Shown here piece after piece: positions 14,738 through 24,678 of a stretch of 51,679 bases of DNA. The notes beneath the pieces are model-generated. The model was not told the origin of the DNA. It did not search any database and saw only the letters and a list, made by a program, of their open reading frames with translations. Position numbers and translations under genes: made by a program. The stretch covers positions 1 through 51,679 of the forward strand of contig JAQSWG010000036.1 of the NCBI GenBank assembly GCA_029266735.1, written 5' to 3'. How positions within the stretch are numbered: position 1 is the first letter of the stretch; every line of letters begins with the position of its first letter. This DNA comes from Ornithinibacter sp. GTDB lineage: Bacteria; Actinomycetota; Actinomycetes; Actinomycetales; Dermatophilaceae.

Positions 14738-16135
14738 ATGACCGCGCCCGAGATCCACCGTGAGGAGTTCATCCACCTCGTGGACCTGACGCACGAACGG
14801 GCGCTCGTGGCATGGGGAGCGTTCTTCTTCGAGCGCCAGCCGTCGGGGCGGTGGGAGATCGTCGACGACGACCGGCTGCCCGAGCTGGTCGGTCGGACGA
14901 CGTGCATCGGCGAGGGGGCCGAGCCGTTCGGCACCGCGACGGTGCAGCTGCTCGACCTCGACGGCACGGTGGCCGCCGAGGCCTCCACGGACGACCGGAC
15001 CTGGGTGTGGGTCGACGGTCTTCGCCCCGACACGGACTACCGGTACCGCGTCGTCGTGGACGGGCAGGAATGGGCCGGGGGCGAGCTGTGGGACTGGGTG
15101 CCGTCGGAACGAGGTGGGGCGGACCTCCAGGCAGCGGGCCGCCGGTACGACCTGCGGGTCCGCACCTGGCCCCACCCCGACACCCCGACGCCCCCCGTGC
15201 GTTTCGCCGCGATCGGCGACTACGGCGTCGGCATCCGCGCAGATTCCGAGTCGAGCCGGAGGCAGCGGCGCATCGCCGACGTCGTCGAGACCCTCGTGGC
15301 CGAGCACGACGTGCGGTTCGTCCTCTCTCTCGGCGACAACGTCTACCAGGGTGAGGATGGCCGGGTGGACCAGGAGGGCGGCGGGGAGGACGACGACTGG
15401 TACTCGAGCTTCTTCCAGCCATACCGCCTCGCGATCGCCAGGGTCCCTGTCTTCCCCGCGATCGGCAACCATGACAGCGCGGACGCCGAAGGAAGTGACG
15501 ACCGGGCCCAGATGGAGGACAACTTCCACATCCGTGAGCGCTTCCACCACGGTTTCGAGACGGCCTCGGTCTCGCCCGGGCTCTTCTACCGGCTGCGGTA
15601 CGGCGCCGACCTGGTGCTGGCCTGCCTGGACACGTCCCTCGACACCGAGGACGAACGGATCCACCGCTACTTCCAGGCACCAGAGCACCAGGACTGGCTC
15701 GCGGCGACGTTCGCCCCCTCGGGACGTCGTTGGGTGATCCCGTTCTCGCACCACCCGCTCTACACGGCCGGGCCGGACCATGAGCTCGACGCCGAGATGC
15801 AGGACGCGTTGCTGCCACTGTTCGCTCGGGCCGGTGTGCGGCTGGTCCTCTCGGGCCACGAGCACAACTTCCAGGTCAGCGAGGCCGACGGACGCTGCTA
15901 CGTCGTCTCCGGTGCCTCGGGACAGCTGGACGAGAAGGTGCCCAGCCGGTTCGAGGAGGCACACACCACCGCGTGGGGCGCCCAGGCGCACCTGTTGCTC
16001 GTCGAGGTGGACGGACCGCAGGTCCGTGTCACGCCGGTCTCCGGGCTGCTCCCCGGCGGGCTCCTGCACCGCATGACCGCACTCACCCCCCGCAACGAGA
16101 TCGTCGAGCCACCCATCGTCGTCCGGAACGACTGA
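14738..16135 (+). CDS. Metallophosphoesterase, purple acid phosphatase-like
   Basis: A 465-residue protein. The first part (about 1-135) is a beta-sandwich of fibronectin type with GLRPDTDYRYRVVVDG, as in purple acid phosphatases. The calcineurin-like domain has all metal-ligand motifs: GDYGVG, LGDNVYQG, PAIGNHDS, SHHPLYT and SGHEHNFQ. No signal peptide is present, so it seems cytoplasmic, unusual for a PAP-like enzyme. It probably hydrolyses phosphomonoesters or diesters; the substrate is unknown. No good ribosome binding site precedes the ATG at 14738, and CATGAT 6 nt before it may be a leaderless -10. Confidence 0.88.
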   Translation: MTAPEIHREEFIHLVDLTHERALVAWGAFFFERQPSGRWEIVDDDRLPELVGRTTCIGEGAEPFGTATVQLLDLDGTVAAEASTDDRTWVWVDGLRPDTDYRYRVVVDGQEWAGGELWDWVPSERGGADLQAAGRRYDLRVRTWPHPDTPTPPVRFAAIGDYGVGIRADSESSRRQRRIADVVETLVAEHDVRFVLSLGDNVYQGEDGRVDQEGGGEDDDWYSSFFQPYRLAIARVPVFPAIGNHDSADAEGSDDRAQMEDNFHIRERFHHGFETASVSPGLFYRLRYGADLVLACLDTSLDTEDERIHRYFQAPEHQDWLAATFAPSGRRWVIPFSHHPLYTAGPDHELDAEMQDALLPLFARAGVRLVLSGHEHNFQVSEADGRCYVVSGASGQLDEKVPSRFEEAHTTAWGAQAHLLLVEVDGPQVRVTPVSGLLPGGLLHRMTALTPRNEIVEPPIVVRND

Positions 16136-16240
16136 GCCTGCCTGCCGCAGGGCGGGAAGCGGTCCTGTCGGTCGACGTCGACCGTCGCGGCGGCGGCTCC
16201 CGCCCTTGCGTCCGCACGCCTGTCGTGCCACGGTCGGACC

Positions 16241-16258
16241 TGGTGGGGACACGACCCC
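16241..16258 (+). promoter_or_regulatory. Inverted repeat upstream of the universal stress gene
   Basis: GTGGGG-ACACGA-CCCCAC lies 76 nt before the start at 16335. It contains GGGAC and may be a divergent form of the DosR-like box or another dimeric operator. The rest of 16136-16334 holds a 16-bp palindrome at 16169-16184 and no gene. Confidence 0.3.
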
Positions 16259-16334
16259 ACGACGGCGGACGACGTCACTGAGCGGCATGCAGTGAGGGCC
16301 CGTCGCCAAGCAGCACTGGATCGGAGCGAACCGT

Positions 16335-17192
16335 ATGCGTGGGCCCAGAGTCGTCGTCGGGGTGGACGGATCCCCACTCTCCATGGCCGCGGTGAGGCGC
16401 GGCGCCCGGGTGGCCAGCGCTCGTGGGATGACGCTCCATCTGCTGCACGCCTTCGCCCCAGACCTTCCCATGCTCGGTTTCGGTGCCCTGGCCGACGACT
16501 CGGTCGTCACGACGCACACCCAGCGCCTGCTCACCGCGGCCACGGCGCACGCCCATGCGGTCGACCCGGCGCTTCCGGTGACGACGGCCTCGAGGGACGG
16601 CTATGCCAGCCAGGCTCTCGTCGACGCCTCCCGCACCGCGGCCCTGGTCGTCGTGGGCGCCATGGGCTACGGGGTGCTGAGCAGGGCCAGCGTCGGCGCC
16701 GTGGCGATGCAGGTCGTCACCCACGCGCGGTGTCCCGTGCTCGTGGTCGGCCACGAGGGGGCCGAGGCACCCGGCCTGGACCGGATCGTCGTCGGCGTCG
16801 ACGGCTCCAAGCCCTCCCTGCGAGCCCTCGCGGTCGCCTTCGACGAGGCGGTCCTCACGGGCGCGTCCCTCGACGTCGTCCACGCCTGGGAGCCCCGCAG
16901 TGCCAGCGATCCGACGCTCGCCAGCGACTCGAGCTGGAGCGCCTACGAGTCCGACCTCGAGCAGCGGGTCGAGGCAGCGCTCGCCGGACGACGCGCCGAG
17001 CACCCCGACATCAAGGTCGACTACGAAGTAGTTCGGGAGGAACCGGTGCGTGCCCTCGTCGAGCGCAGCCGGGGTGCGGCGCTCACCGTGGTCGGCAGCC
17101 GGGGGGCCGGCGGGTTCCACGGCCTGCACGTCGGCTCCACGGCGCTGCGCGTCATGGGCCGCAGCCAGAGCCCCATCCTCTTCACCCGCTGA
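16335..17192 (+). CDS. Tandem universal stress protein (UspA x2)
   Basis: A 285-residue protein with two Usp domains (about 1-140 and 150-285). Each begins with a VVVGVDGS-type strand (VVVGVDGSPLS and IVVGVDGSKPS). The ATP-binding motif is G-2x-G-9x-G(S/T): VVGSRGAGGFHGLHVGSTAL in the second domain is intact, while the first domain (VVGAMGYGVLSRASVGAVAM) is close but has Ala in place of the final Ser/Thr. Tandem Usps of this type are typical dormancy or hypoxia proteins in actinobacteria. The ATG at 16335 has only a modest ribosome binding site (GGAGCGAA). Confidence 0.93.
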   Translation: MRGPRVVVGVDGSPLSMAAVRRGARVASARGMTLHLLHAFAPDLPMLGFGALADDSVVTTHTQRLLTAATAHAHAVDPALPVTTASRDGYASQALVDASRTAALVVVGAMGYGVLSRASVGAVAMQVVTHARCPVLVVGHEGAEAPGLDRIVVGVDGSKPSLRALAVAFDEAVLTGASLDVVHAWEPRSASDPTLASDSSWSAYESDLEQRVEAALAGRRAEHPDIKVDYEVVREEPVRALVERSRGAALTVVGSRGAGGFHGLHVGSTALRVMGRSQSPILFTR

Positions 17193-17216
17193 CCGCCGAG
17201 GTCCACGCGGCGGTCA
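17190..17216. terminator. Bidirectional hairpin between usp and the S9 peptidase
   Basis: A 9-bp stem (TGACCGCCG, 17190-17198, with 17208-17216) contains both convergent stop codons. Confidence 0.6.
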
Positions 17217-19340
17217 GCGACCGTCGATGCGCTCCGTGGCGCCGAGCTGGTCGAGGACGAAGGCCCACTCCCACGAGATCTGCTCCCACGCGGCATACCG
17301 ACCACTGCGCCCGCCGTGGCCGGCGGCCATCTCCGTGCGAAGGAGAACCGGTCTGGTGTGGGGGTCGTTCGTCACGGTCTCACGGAGCCGGGCAACCCAC
17401 TTGGCAGGCTCGGTGACGTAGACGCGGGTGTCGTGGAGGCTCGACGTGGCGAGCACCGCGGGGTACTCCGCCGCGCGGACGTTCTCGTACGGCGCGTAGG
17501 TCCGCATCACGGCATACGCCTCGGGGTCGGCGAGCGGGTTGCCCCACTCCTCCCACTCGCCGGCGGTCAGGGGGAGGTCGGGTTGCAGCATCGTCGTCAG
17601 GGCGTCGACGAAGGGCACGGCGGCGTGGGCCACCCGGAAGCGCTCGGGGGCGAGGTTGAGCACCGCCCCGACGAGCAGCCCGCCGGCCGACCCACCCTCG
17701 AGTCCGAGGCGGTCGCGGGCCACCCAACCGGTCTCGACGAGGTGGTCGACCGCGGCGACGGTGTCCGTGAACGTCGCGGGCTTGGCGTGGAGCTTGCCCT
17801 CGTCGTACCACCGGCGACCCATCTCCCCTCCCCCACGCACGTGCGCCACGGCGTGGACGACTCCGCGGTCGAGCAGGCTGAGGCGGGCGACGGAGAAGTA
17901 CGGGTCCGAGGAGATCTCGTACGCACCGTATGCCGTGGCGAGACCGGGGTTGGTGCCGTCCGGCTCGACGCTCGTGTGGTGGACGACGGACACCGGCACG
18001 AGGGTGCCGTCTGCGCTGGTGGCCCACTCTCGCCGCTCGGTGTAGTCCGCGAGGTCGACCCCGCCCAGGACCGGCTGGCGCTTGAGCAGCGTGCTGTCCC
18101 CCGTGGTGAGGTCGACGTCGAGCACCGTGCGCGGAGTCACCCACGACTCGACGACGACCTGGATCGCGTCCTGGTCGGGCTCGGGGTTGTCGCCGAGACC
18201 GATGGAGTGGACGGGCTGCTCGACCGGCACGTCCCAGGGGTCCCCGTACCCACTCGCCGAGGTCGGGTCCCGCGGCAGCACGCGGAGCGCGGTCAGGCCG
18301 CCGGAGCGCAACGACAGCACGGCGGCGCGGTCGAAGGCGTCGACGGAGACGAAGCGCTCACCCTGGCTGGAGCGCAGCCACGGCACCCATTGCTCGGCAC
18401 TCGTCGCGTCGATCGGCGCCCAGGCGAGGTCGGCGTCGGCGGTGTCGGTGTTGTGCACGATGAGCAGTCGGTCACCGGCGGGCTCGACGTCGTACTCGAC
18501 GCCCTCCCGGCGGGGGGCCACGACGCGCCAGTCACCCTCGGGGTCGTCGGCGTCCAGGAGGTGGACCTCCGAGGTCGTCTTCGACCCCAGCCCGATGAGC
18601 AGCCACCGCTCGTCCCGGCTCGACGACACACCCATCCAGAACCGGTCGTCGGCCTCCTCGTGGATGAGCACGTCGTCGGACGCGTCGCCCCCGACGCGGT
18701 GCCGCCAGAGCTGGTACGGGCGCCAGGCGTCATCGAGGCGCGTGTAGAAGAGGAACCGGCCGTCGCGGCTGAACTCGCACCCGTAGCCGATGCCGGTGAG
18801 CGAGGTGTCGAGGACCTCTCCGGTCTCCACGATCCGGACCGTGGCGTCGAAGCGCTCGTCGCCGGCGGTGTCGACGGCGAAGGCGACGAGCTGGTGGTCG
18901 GCGCTGACGGTCAGGGCACCGATCGAGAAGAACTCGCTCTCCCCCGCCTCCACGTTGCCGTCGAGCACGACCTGCTCGCCGGGGACGGCGTCCGCCTCGG
19001 GGTCTGGGCGCACCGCCTTGTCGACCAGCGGTGCGCGGACGTGCGAGGGGTACTGGCGGCCTTCGACCGTCCGGGCGTAGTACCACCAGGGGCCGCTCAT
19101 GACCGGGACCGACAGGTCGGTCTCCTTCACCCGCGAGCGGATCTCCTCGTAGATCTTCTTGCGCAGCGGAGCCAGGTGCGCCGTGTGGGCCTCGGCGTAG
19201 GCGTTCTCCGCCTCGAGGTGGGCGCGGAACGCCGGGTCCTCGGTGTCCCGCATCCAGGCGTAGGGGTCTTCGAACCGGTGGCCGTGGTGCTCCCGGACGT
19301 GGGGTCGGCGCTCGGCCGTCGGCAGGCGGTGGCTCGGCAT
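17214..19340 (-). CDS. S9A peptidase, oligopeptidase B-like
   Basis: A 708-residue serine oligopeptidase of the prolyl oligopeptidase family. The N-terminal HGHRFEDPYAWMRD and a seven-bladed propeller (about 70-420) precede an alpha/beta hydrolase domain. AHVRGGGEMGRRWYDEGK is the oligopeptidase B signature and GGSAGGLLVG holds the nucleophilic Ser. The acid is probably in SSLHDTRVY and the His in AAGHGGRSGR. It cleaves short peptides, probably after basic residues, in the cytoplasm. The ATG at 19340 is preceded at 7 nt by TACAGT (19353-19348), a likely leaderless -10; the open frame continues upstream without homology. Confidence 0.93.
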   Translation of the reverse strand: MPSHRLPTAERRPHVREHHGHRFEDPYAWMRDTEDPAFRAHLEAENAYAEAHTAHLAPLRKKIYEEIRSRVKETDLSVPVMSGPWWYYARTVEGRQYPSHVRAPLVDKAVRPDPEADAVPGEQVVLDGNVEAGESEFFSIGALTVSADHQLVAFAVDTAGDERFDATVRIVETGEVLDTSLTGIGYGCEFSRDGRFLFYTRLDDAWRPYQLWRHRVGGDASDDVLIHEEADDRFWMGVSSSRDERWLLIGLGSKTTSEVHLLDADDPEGDWRVVAPRREGVEYDVEPAGDRLLIVHNTDTADADLAWAPIDATSAEQWVPWLRSSQGERFVSVDAFDRAAVLSLRSGGLTALRVLPRDPTSASGYGDPWDVPVEQPVHSIGLGDNPEPDQDAIQVVVESWVTPRTVLDVDLTTGDSTLLKRQPVLGGVDLADYTERREWATSADGTLVPVSVVHHTSVEPDGTNPGLATAYGAYEISSDPYFSVARLSLLDRGVVHAVAHVRGGGEMGRRWYDEGKLHAKPATFTDTVAAVDHLVETGWVARDRLGLEGGSAGGLLVGAVLNLAPERFRVAHAAVPFVDALTTMLQPDLPLTAGEWEEWGNPLADPEAYAVMRTYAPYENVRAAEYPAVLATSSLHDTRVYVTEPAKWVARLRETVTNDPHTRPVLLRTEMAAGHGGRSGRYAAWEQISWEWAFVLDQLGATERIDGR

Positions 19341-19347
19341 GGGCGTC

Positions 19348-19353
19348 ACTGTA
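19348..19353 (-). promoter_or_regulatory. Likely leaderless -10 (TACAGT) of the S9 peptidase
   Basis: TACAGT lies 7 nt upstream of the ATG in the 59-nt gap after dnaE, so the peptidase can be transcribed independently. Confidence 0.4.
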
Positions 19354-19399
19354 TGCGGCACGCGCCGCGTTCGTGCACGGAGCCGGGGACGTGCGCCGG

Positions 19400-22300
19400 T
19401 CAGGCGAGGCAGCGGGGCCCGAGGAGCACCTTGAGGTCGCCGAAGAGACCCTCCGTGGCGTTCACGCGGTACGCGGTGTCGAGCCGGATCTCCACGACCC
19501 GGCCGGGCTTGACGAGGCGCAGGTGGACCTCCGTGGTGCCCGGGTGGTTCGTCAGCACCACCTTCAGCTCCTCGACCCGCTGGGCCGTGGCGCGGGAGGT
19601 CTCCATCGTCACGACCACCGGCCCGCGTGGACCGTCGCTGACGTCGGGCAGGGTGAGCTCCTGGGCGTAGATCGACACGGAGTCGTCGCGCCGGTTCACC
19701 TTGCCCCGCACCACCGCGACGGTGTCCTGCTGGAGCAGCGGCCCCATGGTCAGGTACGCGGTGGGGAAGAAGAGGCACTCGATCGCGCCGGCGAGGTCCT
19801 CGACGGTCGCGATCGCCCAGAGGTCACCCTTCTTGGTGCGCTTGACCTGGAGCCCGGTGATGAGCCCGGCGACCGTCACCGTGGACCCCTCCGGCTTCCC
19901 GGCGTCGTCGCTCGTGAGGGCCGCGATGGGGGTGTCAGCGTGCGCCGTGAGCACGTGCTCCAGTCCGAGGAGGGGGTGGTCCGAGACGTAGAGGCCGAGC
20001 ATCTCGCGCTCGAAGGTGAGCAGGGTCGACTTGTCCCACTCGACCCCCGGCACCGGAGCGAGGCCCATGAGATCGGCACCGCTGGCAGCTCCGCCGTCGT
20101 CCCCGAACGCGCCGAAGAGGCTGTCCTGACCGATCGCCTCCTGCCGCTTGACGGCGACGAACGCGTCCACGTACTCCTCGTGGACCCGCAGGAGGCCCAT
20201 CCGGGTCTCGGCGAGGCCGTCGAACGCCCCACCCTTGATGAGCGACTCGATGGTCCGCTTGTTGCAGACCCCCACCGGGACCTTCGACATGAAGTCGCGG
20301 AACGAGGTGAAGCGGCCGTTCTCCGCCCGGGCCCGCACGATGTCCTCGACGACGTGGTGACCGACGTTGCGGATCGCCGAGAGGCCGAAGCGGATGTCGG
20401 TGCCGACCGCTGCGAACTGCCCGATCGAGTCGTTGACGTCCGGCGGGAGCACCTTGATGCCCATCCGGCGGCACTCGCCGAGGTACAGCGCCGACTTGTC
20501 CTTGTCGTCGCCGACGGAGGTCAGGAGGGCCGCCATGTACTCGGCCGGGTAGTTGGCCTTGAGGTATGCCGTCCAGTACGACACGAGCCCGTACGCGGCG
20601 GTGTGCGCCTTGTTGAACGCGTAGTCCGAGAACGGGACGAGGACGCCCCAGAGGGCGGCGATGGACTGCTCGGTGAAGCCCTTGGCCTTCATCCCCTCGG
20701 AGAAGGGGACGTACTCGGCATCCAGGACTGCCTTCTTCTTCTTCCCCATCGCCCGGCGGAGCAGGTCGGCGCTGCCGAGGGTGTAGCCGGCGAGCTTCTG
20801 CGCGATCTCCATGACCTGTTCCTGGTAGATCACCAGGCCGTGGGTGGTGCCGAGGATCGGGTCGAGGGCCTCGACCATCTCGGGTTGGAGCCTGCCCTTC
20901 AGCTGTGGGTCGAGCGGGACGACCTCCTGCTTGCCGTTCTTGCGCAGGGCGAAGTTCGTGTGGGCGTTGACCCCCATCGGCCCCGGCCGGTAGAGGGCGA
21001 GCGCCGCCGAGATGTCCTCGAAGCTGTCCGGCTGCATGAGCTTGAGCAGCGTACGCATGCCGCCGCCGTCGAGCTGGAACACCCCGAGGGTGTCACCGCG
21101 CGAGAGCAGCTCGTAGGTGGGCTTGTCGTCGAGGGTCCTGGACAGCTCGTCGAGGTCGATGTCCTGCCGACGGTTGGCCTTCACGTTGGCGATGGCGTCG
21201 TCGAGGATCGTGAGGTTGCGCAGCCCGAGGAAGTCCATCTTCACCAGGCCGAGGGCCTCGCAGCTCGGGTAGTCGAACTGGGTGATGACCTGGCCGTCCT
21301 GGAGGCGCCGCATGATGGGGATGCATGATGACCCCCGCCGCGTGGACGCCCCACTGCCGCTTGAGGCCCTCGAGCCCCTTGGCCGTCTCGACGACCTCCG
21401 AGAGGTGGGCCTCGGTGGCGACGAGCTCGCGGAACTCCTTGCCCTCGCCGTAGCGCGCGTGCTGCGGGTCGTAGATCCCGGACAGCGGCACGCCCTTGCC
21501 CATGACGTCGGGCGGCATGGCCTTGGTGAGCTGCTCCCCCACCACGAACGGGTGGCCCATGACCCGCGCGGCGTCCTTGACCGCCTGCTTCGCCTTGATC
21601 GTCCCGTAGGTGACGATCTGGGCGACGCGCTCGCTGCCGTACTTCTCGGTGACGTAGCGGATGACCTCGCCGCGCCGGCGCTCGTCGAAGTCGACGTCGA
21701 AGTCCGGGAGGGACGGCCGCTCGGGGTTGAGGAACCGCTCGAAGATGAGGCCGTGCGGGATCGGGTCGAGGTCGGTGATCTTCATCGCGTACGCACACAT
21801 CGACCCGGCACCGGAACCGCGACCCGGGCCCACCCGGATGCCGTGGTCCTTGGCCCAGGTGATGAAGTCGGCGACGACGAGGAAGTACCCGGCATACCCC
21901 TTGGAGACGATGACGTCGGTCTCGAACTCCGCCTGCCGCTGGGCGTAGTCCGGGACGCCCGCGGGGAAGCGCTCGGCGAGGCCGCGCTGGACCTCCTTGA
22001 CGAACCAGCTCTCCTCGTTCTCCCCGGGCGGGCAGGGGAACTGCGGCATGTAGCGGCCCTCGTCCTCGGTGAACGAGATGTCGCACATCTCGGCGATGAG
22101 GAGGGTGTTGTCGCAGGCCTCGGGGAGCTCCCGCCAGGTGTGGCGCATCTCGGCAGGGCTCTTGAGGTAGAAGTCGTCGGTGTCGAACTTGAACCGGCTC
22201 GGGTCCATCATCGTGGACCCGGACTGGACGCAGAGCAGCGCCGAGTGGGCCTTGGCGTCCTCCGGGCTCGTGTAGTGGAGGTCGTTGGTCGCGACGAGCG

Positions 22301-23018
22301 GCAGCGCCAGCTCGCGGGCGAGTCGGAGCAGGTCGCGCTGCACCCGACGCTCGATGTCGAGCCCGTGGTCCATGAGCTCGCAGAAGAAGTTCTCAGGCCC
22401 GAACAGGTCGCGCAGGTCGGAGGCCGCCTGCCTCGCGAGGTCGTACTGCCCCAGCCGCAGGCGCGTCTGGATCTCTCCTGAGGGGCAGCCGGTCGTCGCG
22501 ATGAGCCCGCGTCCGTACTGTTCGAGCAGCTCCCGGTCGACCCGCGGCCACTTGGCGTAGACCTGGTCGAGCGAGGCCTGGGAGTCCATCCGGAAGAGGT
22601 TGTGCAGGCCGGTGTTGTCGCGGGCGAGCAGGGTCATGTGCGTGTAGGCGCCCGAGCCGGAGACGTCGTCCCCGGGGCTGGTGCGCTCGTCACCCCACCT
22701 GACCCGGGTCTTGTCGGTCCGGTGGGTGCCCGGCGTCAGGTAGGCCTCGAGGCCGATGATCGGCTTGACGCCCGTTCCCTGCGCCTTCTTCCAGAACTCG
22801 TAGGCCCCGAAGACGTACCCGTGGTCGGTCGTCGCGAGCGCCGGCATCCCCATCTCCGCCGCCCGCGTGAAGAGGTCCCCTATGCGGGCCGCCCCGTCGA
22901 GCATGGAGTACTCGGTGTGGACGTGGAGGTGGACGAACGAGTCGGAGCCCTTCGGCGTGCTGGTCGTTCCGCGCGTCGAGGTGGTGGCGGGTGGGCTCGT
23001 GGCGTTCGGGGAGGACAT
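19400..23018 (-). pseudogene. dnaE: DNA polymerase III alpha subunit, frame broken by a short deletion
   Basis: The catalytic subunit of the replicative polymerase, about 1,205 residues in two frames. The 5' frame (from 23018) has the PHP domain (HLHVHTEYSMLDG, ATTDHG) and the C-family polymerase palm (GPGRGSGAGS, PDFDVDFDERRR). It reads correctly to QWGVHAAGVIM and then goes out of frame. The 3' frame resumes at IPIMRRLQDGQVITQFDY and runs through the fingers, HhH and OB parts to 19400. At 21323 only one base remains where homologues have about eight residues (SSEPL..-like), so about 23 nt are missing. The start at 23018 is chosen because TAGGAT stands 7 nt upstream; the ATG at 23027 overlaps that hexamer. 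The family is essential, so an assembly error is likely. Confidence 0.9.
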
Positions 23019-23025
23019 CGCCGCC

Positions 23026-23031
23026 ATCCTA
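23026..23031 (-). promoter_or_regulatory. Likely leaderless -10 (TAGGAT) of dnaE
   Basis: TAGGAT lies 7 nt upstream of the ATG at 23018, a spacing expected of a leaderless mRNA. It decides between the two candidate ATGs. Confidence 0.45.
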
Positions 23032-23089
23032 GGTCGGCCCGGGGACACTGCCCGGCGTGTCGGGGCCGTGTCGCCGACCCGATCCTGCG

Positions 23090-23174
23090 CCTCCCCGACC
23101 TCGTCTGTGAGGATGCCGCGACACGCCGCGTGGTGCCGCGATTTCCGACAATCTCACAGACGACGTCGGGGAGG
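23090..23174. repeat. Large inverted repeat between rluD and dnaE
   Basis: Arms of 22 nt (23090-23111 and 23153-23174) pair with one mismatch around a 41-nt loop. The loop contains GCCGCG three times at exact 10-nt spacing (23115, 23125, 23135). The element starts right after the rluD stop and sits about 60 nt upstream of the dnaE -10. It may terminate rluD, regulate dnaE, or be a dispersed palindromic element. Confidence 0.7.
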
Positions 23175-24104
23175 TCAGAGGCGGTCGAGGGCGTCCTGGA
23201 GGTCCTTCGGGTAGCCGCTCTCGAAGGTGACCCACTCCCCCGAGCCGGGGTGCTCGAACCCCAGGCCCACGGCGTGCAGCCACTGGCGCTCCAGGCCGAG
23301 CCGCCGGGCCAGCACCGGGTCGCCGCCGTAGGTCAGGTCTCCGACGCAGGGATGCCGGATGGCCGCCATGTGCACCCGGATCTGGTGGGTGCGGCCCGTC
23401 TCCAGGCGGACCTCGAGGAGTGAGGCGTGACGGAACGCCTCGAGGAGCTCGTAGTGGGTCACCGCCGGCTTTCCCGAGTCCATCACCGCGAACCGGTAGT
23501 CATGGCCCGGATGCCGGGCGATCGGGGCGTCGATCGTCCCCACGAGTGGGTCCGGCAGGCCCTGGACGAGGGTGTGGTAGGTCTTGTCGACCCGTCTCTC
23601 CCGAAAGGCGCGCTTGAGGACCGAGTACGCGCGCTCGCTCGTGCAGACGACCATGAGCCCCGAGGTGCCGACGTCGAGCCGCGAGACGATGCCCTGGCGC
23701 TCGCTCGCACCGCTCGTGGAGATGCGGTAGCCCGCTGCCTTGAGGCCGGCGAGGACGTTGGGGCCGGTCCACCCGACGCTCGGGTGCGCAGCGACGCCGA
23801 CCGGCTTGTCGACGACGATGATGTCGTCGTCCTCGTGCACGACGGTCATGCCTGGCACCGGCTCGGCGACGACCTCGAGGGCGACCTCGGACCGCGACGC
23901 GGGCAGAAGCACCTCGAGCATGTCTCCGGCGCTCACGCGGTGGCTCTTGCCCACGCTGGAGGCGTTGACGCTCACCCCGCCGGTCGTGGCGAGGTCGGCG
24001 GCGCGGGTGCGCGAGAGGCCGAAGAGCCGGGCGATGGCCGCGTCGACGCGCTCACCCTCGAGCCCGTCGGGAACGAGCACCGTGCGGGAGTCACCCATCG
24101 GCAT
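23175..24104 (-). CDS. rluD: RluD-type 23S rRNA pseudouridine synthase
   Basis: A 309-residue RluA/RluD-family enzyme that isomerises uridines in structured RNA, probably helix 69 of 23S rRNA. An N-terminal S4 domain (about 8-75, [21 protein letters not shown]) precedes the catalytic domain. The motif [13 protein letters not shown] holds the catalytic Asp, with Ser in the place of the usual His before [23 protein letters not shown] is the second signature. The start is ATG 24104 or 24098 (8-nt overlap with the lspA stop); either is coupled to lspA. This lspA-rluD pairing is common in actinobacteria. Confidence 0.9.
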   Translation of the reverse strand: MPMGDSRTVLVPDGLEGERVDAAIARLFGLSRTRAADLATTGGVSVNASSVGKSHRVSAGDMLEVLLPASRSEVALEVVAEPVPGMTVVHEDDDIIVVDKPVGVAAHPSVGWTGPNVLAGLKAAGYRISTSGASERQGIVSRLDVGTSGLMVVCTSERAYSVLKRAFRERRVDKTYHTLVQGLPDPLVGTIDAPIARHPGHDYRFAVMDSGKPAVTHYELLEAFRHASLLEVRLETGRTHQIRVHMAAIRHPCVGDLTYGGDPVLARRLGLERQWLHAVGLGFEHPGSGEWVTFESGYPKDLQDALDRL

Positions 24105-24678
24105 GCCCGGGGCGGTGCACCGGCCCGGCGAGCGAGGTGCCCCGGAAGGTGAGCACCATGATGAGACCCGCGGCCACGACGATCGCGATGTCCGCGACGT
24201 TGCCCACGAACAACCCGAAGTAGTCGATGAAGTCGACGACGTGCCCTCGACCGGGGCCCGGCGCGCGGAGGAAACGGTCGACCAGGTTTCCCAGCGCGCC
24301 GCCGAGGAGCAGCCCGAGGGCGACGGCCCACGGGAGGTTGCCGACCTTGCGTGCGCTGGCACCGACGAAGACGAGGATGGTGACCGAGATCACGGTGAGG
24401 ATCCACGTGGAGCCGTCTCCGAGCGAGAACGCCGCACCGGGGTTGCGGATGAGGTTCAGCCGGAGCGCGGACCCCACGAGGTCGACCGCCTCGCCCGGCG
24501 TCAGCGAGGCCAGCGCCCACGCCTTGGTCGCCTGGTCGAGCACGAGAGTCGCCGCGGCGAGGCCCAGCAGCACGGCATACAGCCGCCGCCGGCCTCCGGT
24601 GGGCACCGGGGCCGGCGTGGACGGCGTGGGGTCGGCCGCGGTCAGCGGCGCTCCTGCTTGATCTTGCATGGCAGACAT
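24091..24678 (-). CDS. lspA: Lipoprotein signal peptidase (signal peptidase II)
   Basis: A 195-residue aspartic membrane protease that removes signal peptides from prolipoproteins. After a disordered Pro/Ala-rich N-terminus it has four hydrophobic segments. The catalytic aspartates lie in [13 protein letters not shown] and [11 protein letters not shown], with the conserved [12 protein letters not shown] between them. A short basic tail ends the protein. The ATG at 24678 overlaps the dksA-like gene by 37 nt; a second ATG at 24669 is possible. Downstream it is coupled to rluD. Confidence 0.93.
   Translation of the reverse strand: MSAMQDQAGAPLTAADPTPSTPAPVPTGGRRRLYAVLLGLAAATLVLDQATKAWALASLTPGEAVDLVGSALRLNLIRNPGAAFSLGDGSTWILTVISVTILVFVGASARKVGNLPWAVALGLLLGGALGNLVDRFLRAPGPGRGHVVDFIDYFGLFVGNVADIAIVVAAGLIMVLTFRGTSLAGPVHRPGHADG

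Noticed and set aside
16169-16184. Perfect 16-bp palindrome CGGTCGACGTCGACCG
   Set aside because: It lies far upstream of usp without promoter-like context; such GC palindromes arise easily in this DNA, so I do not call it an operator.
19373-21328. A 651-residue open frame on the plus strand across dnaE
   Set aside because: It mirrors the conserved polymerase on the other strand and has no recognisable motif.
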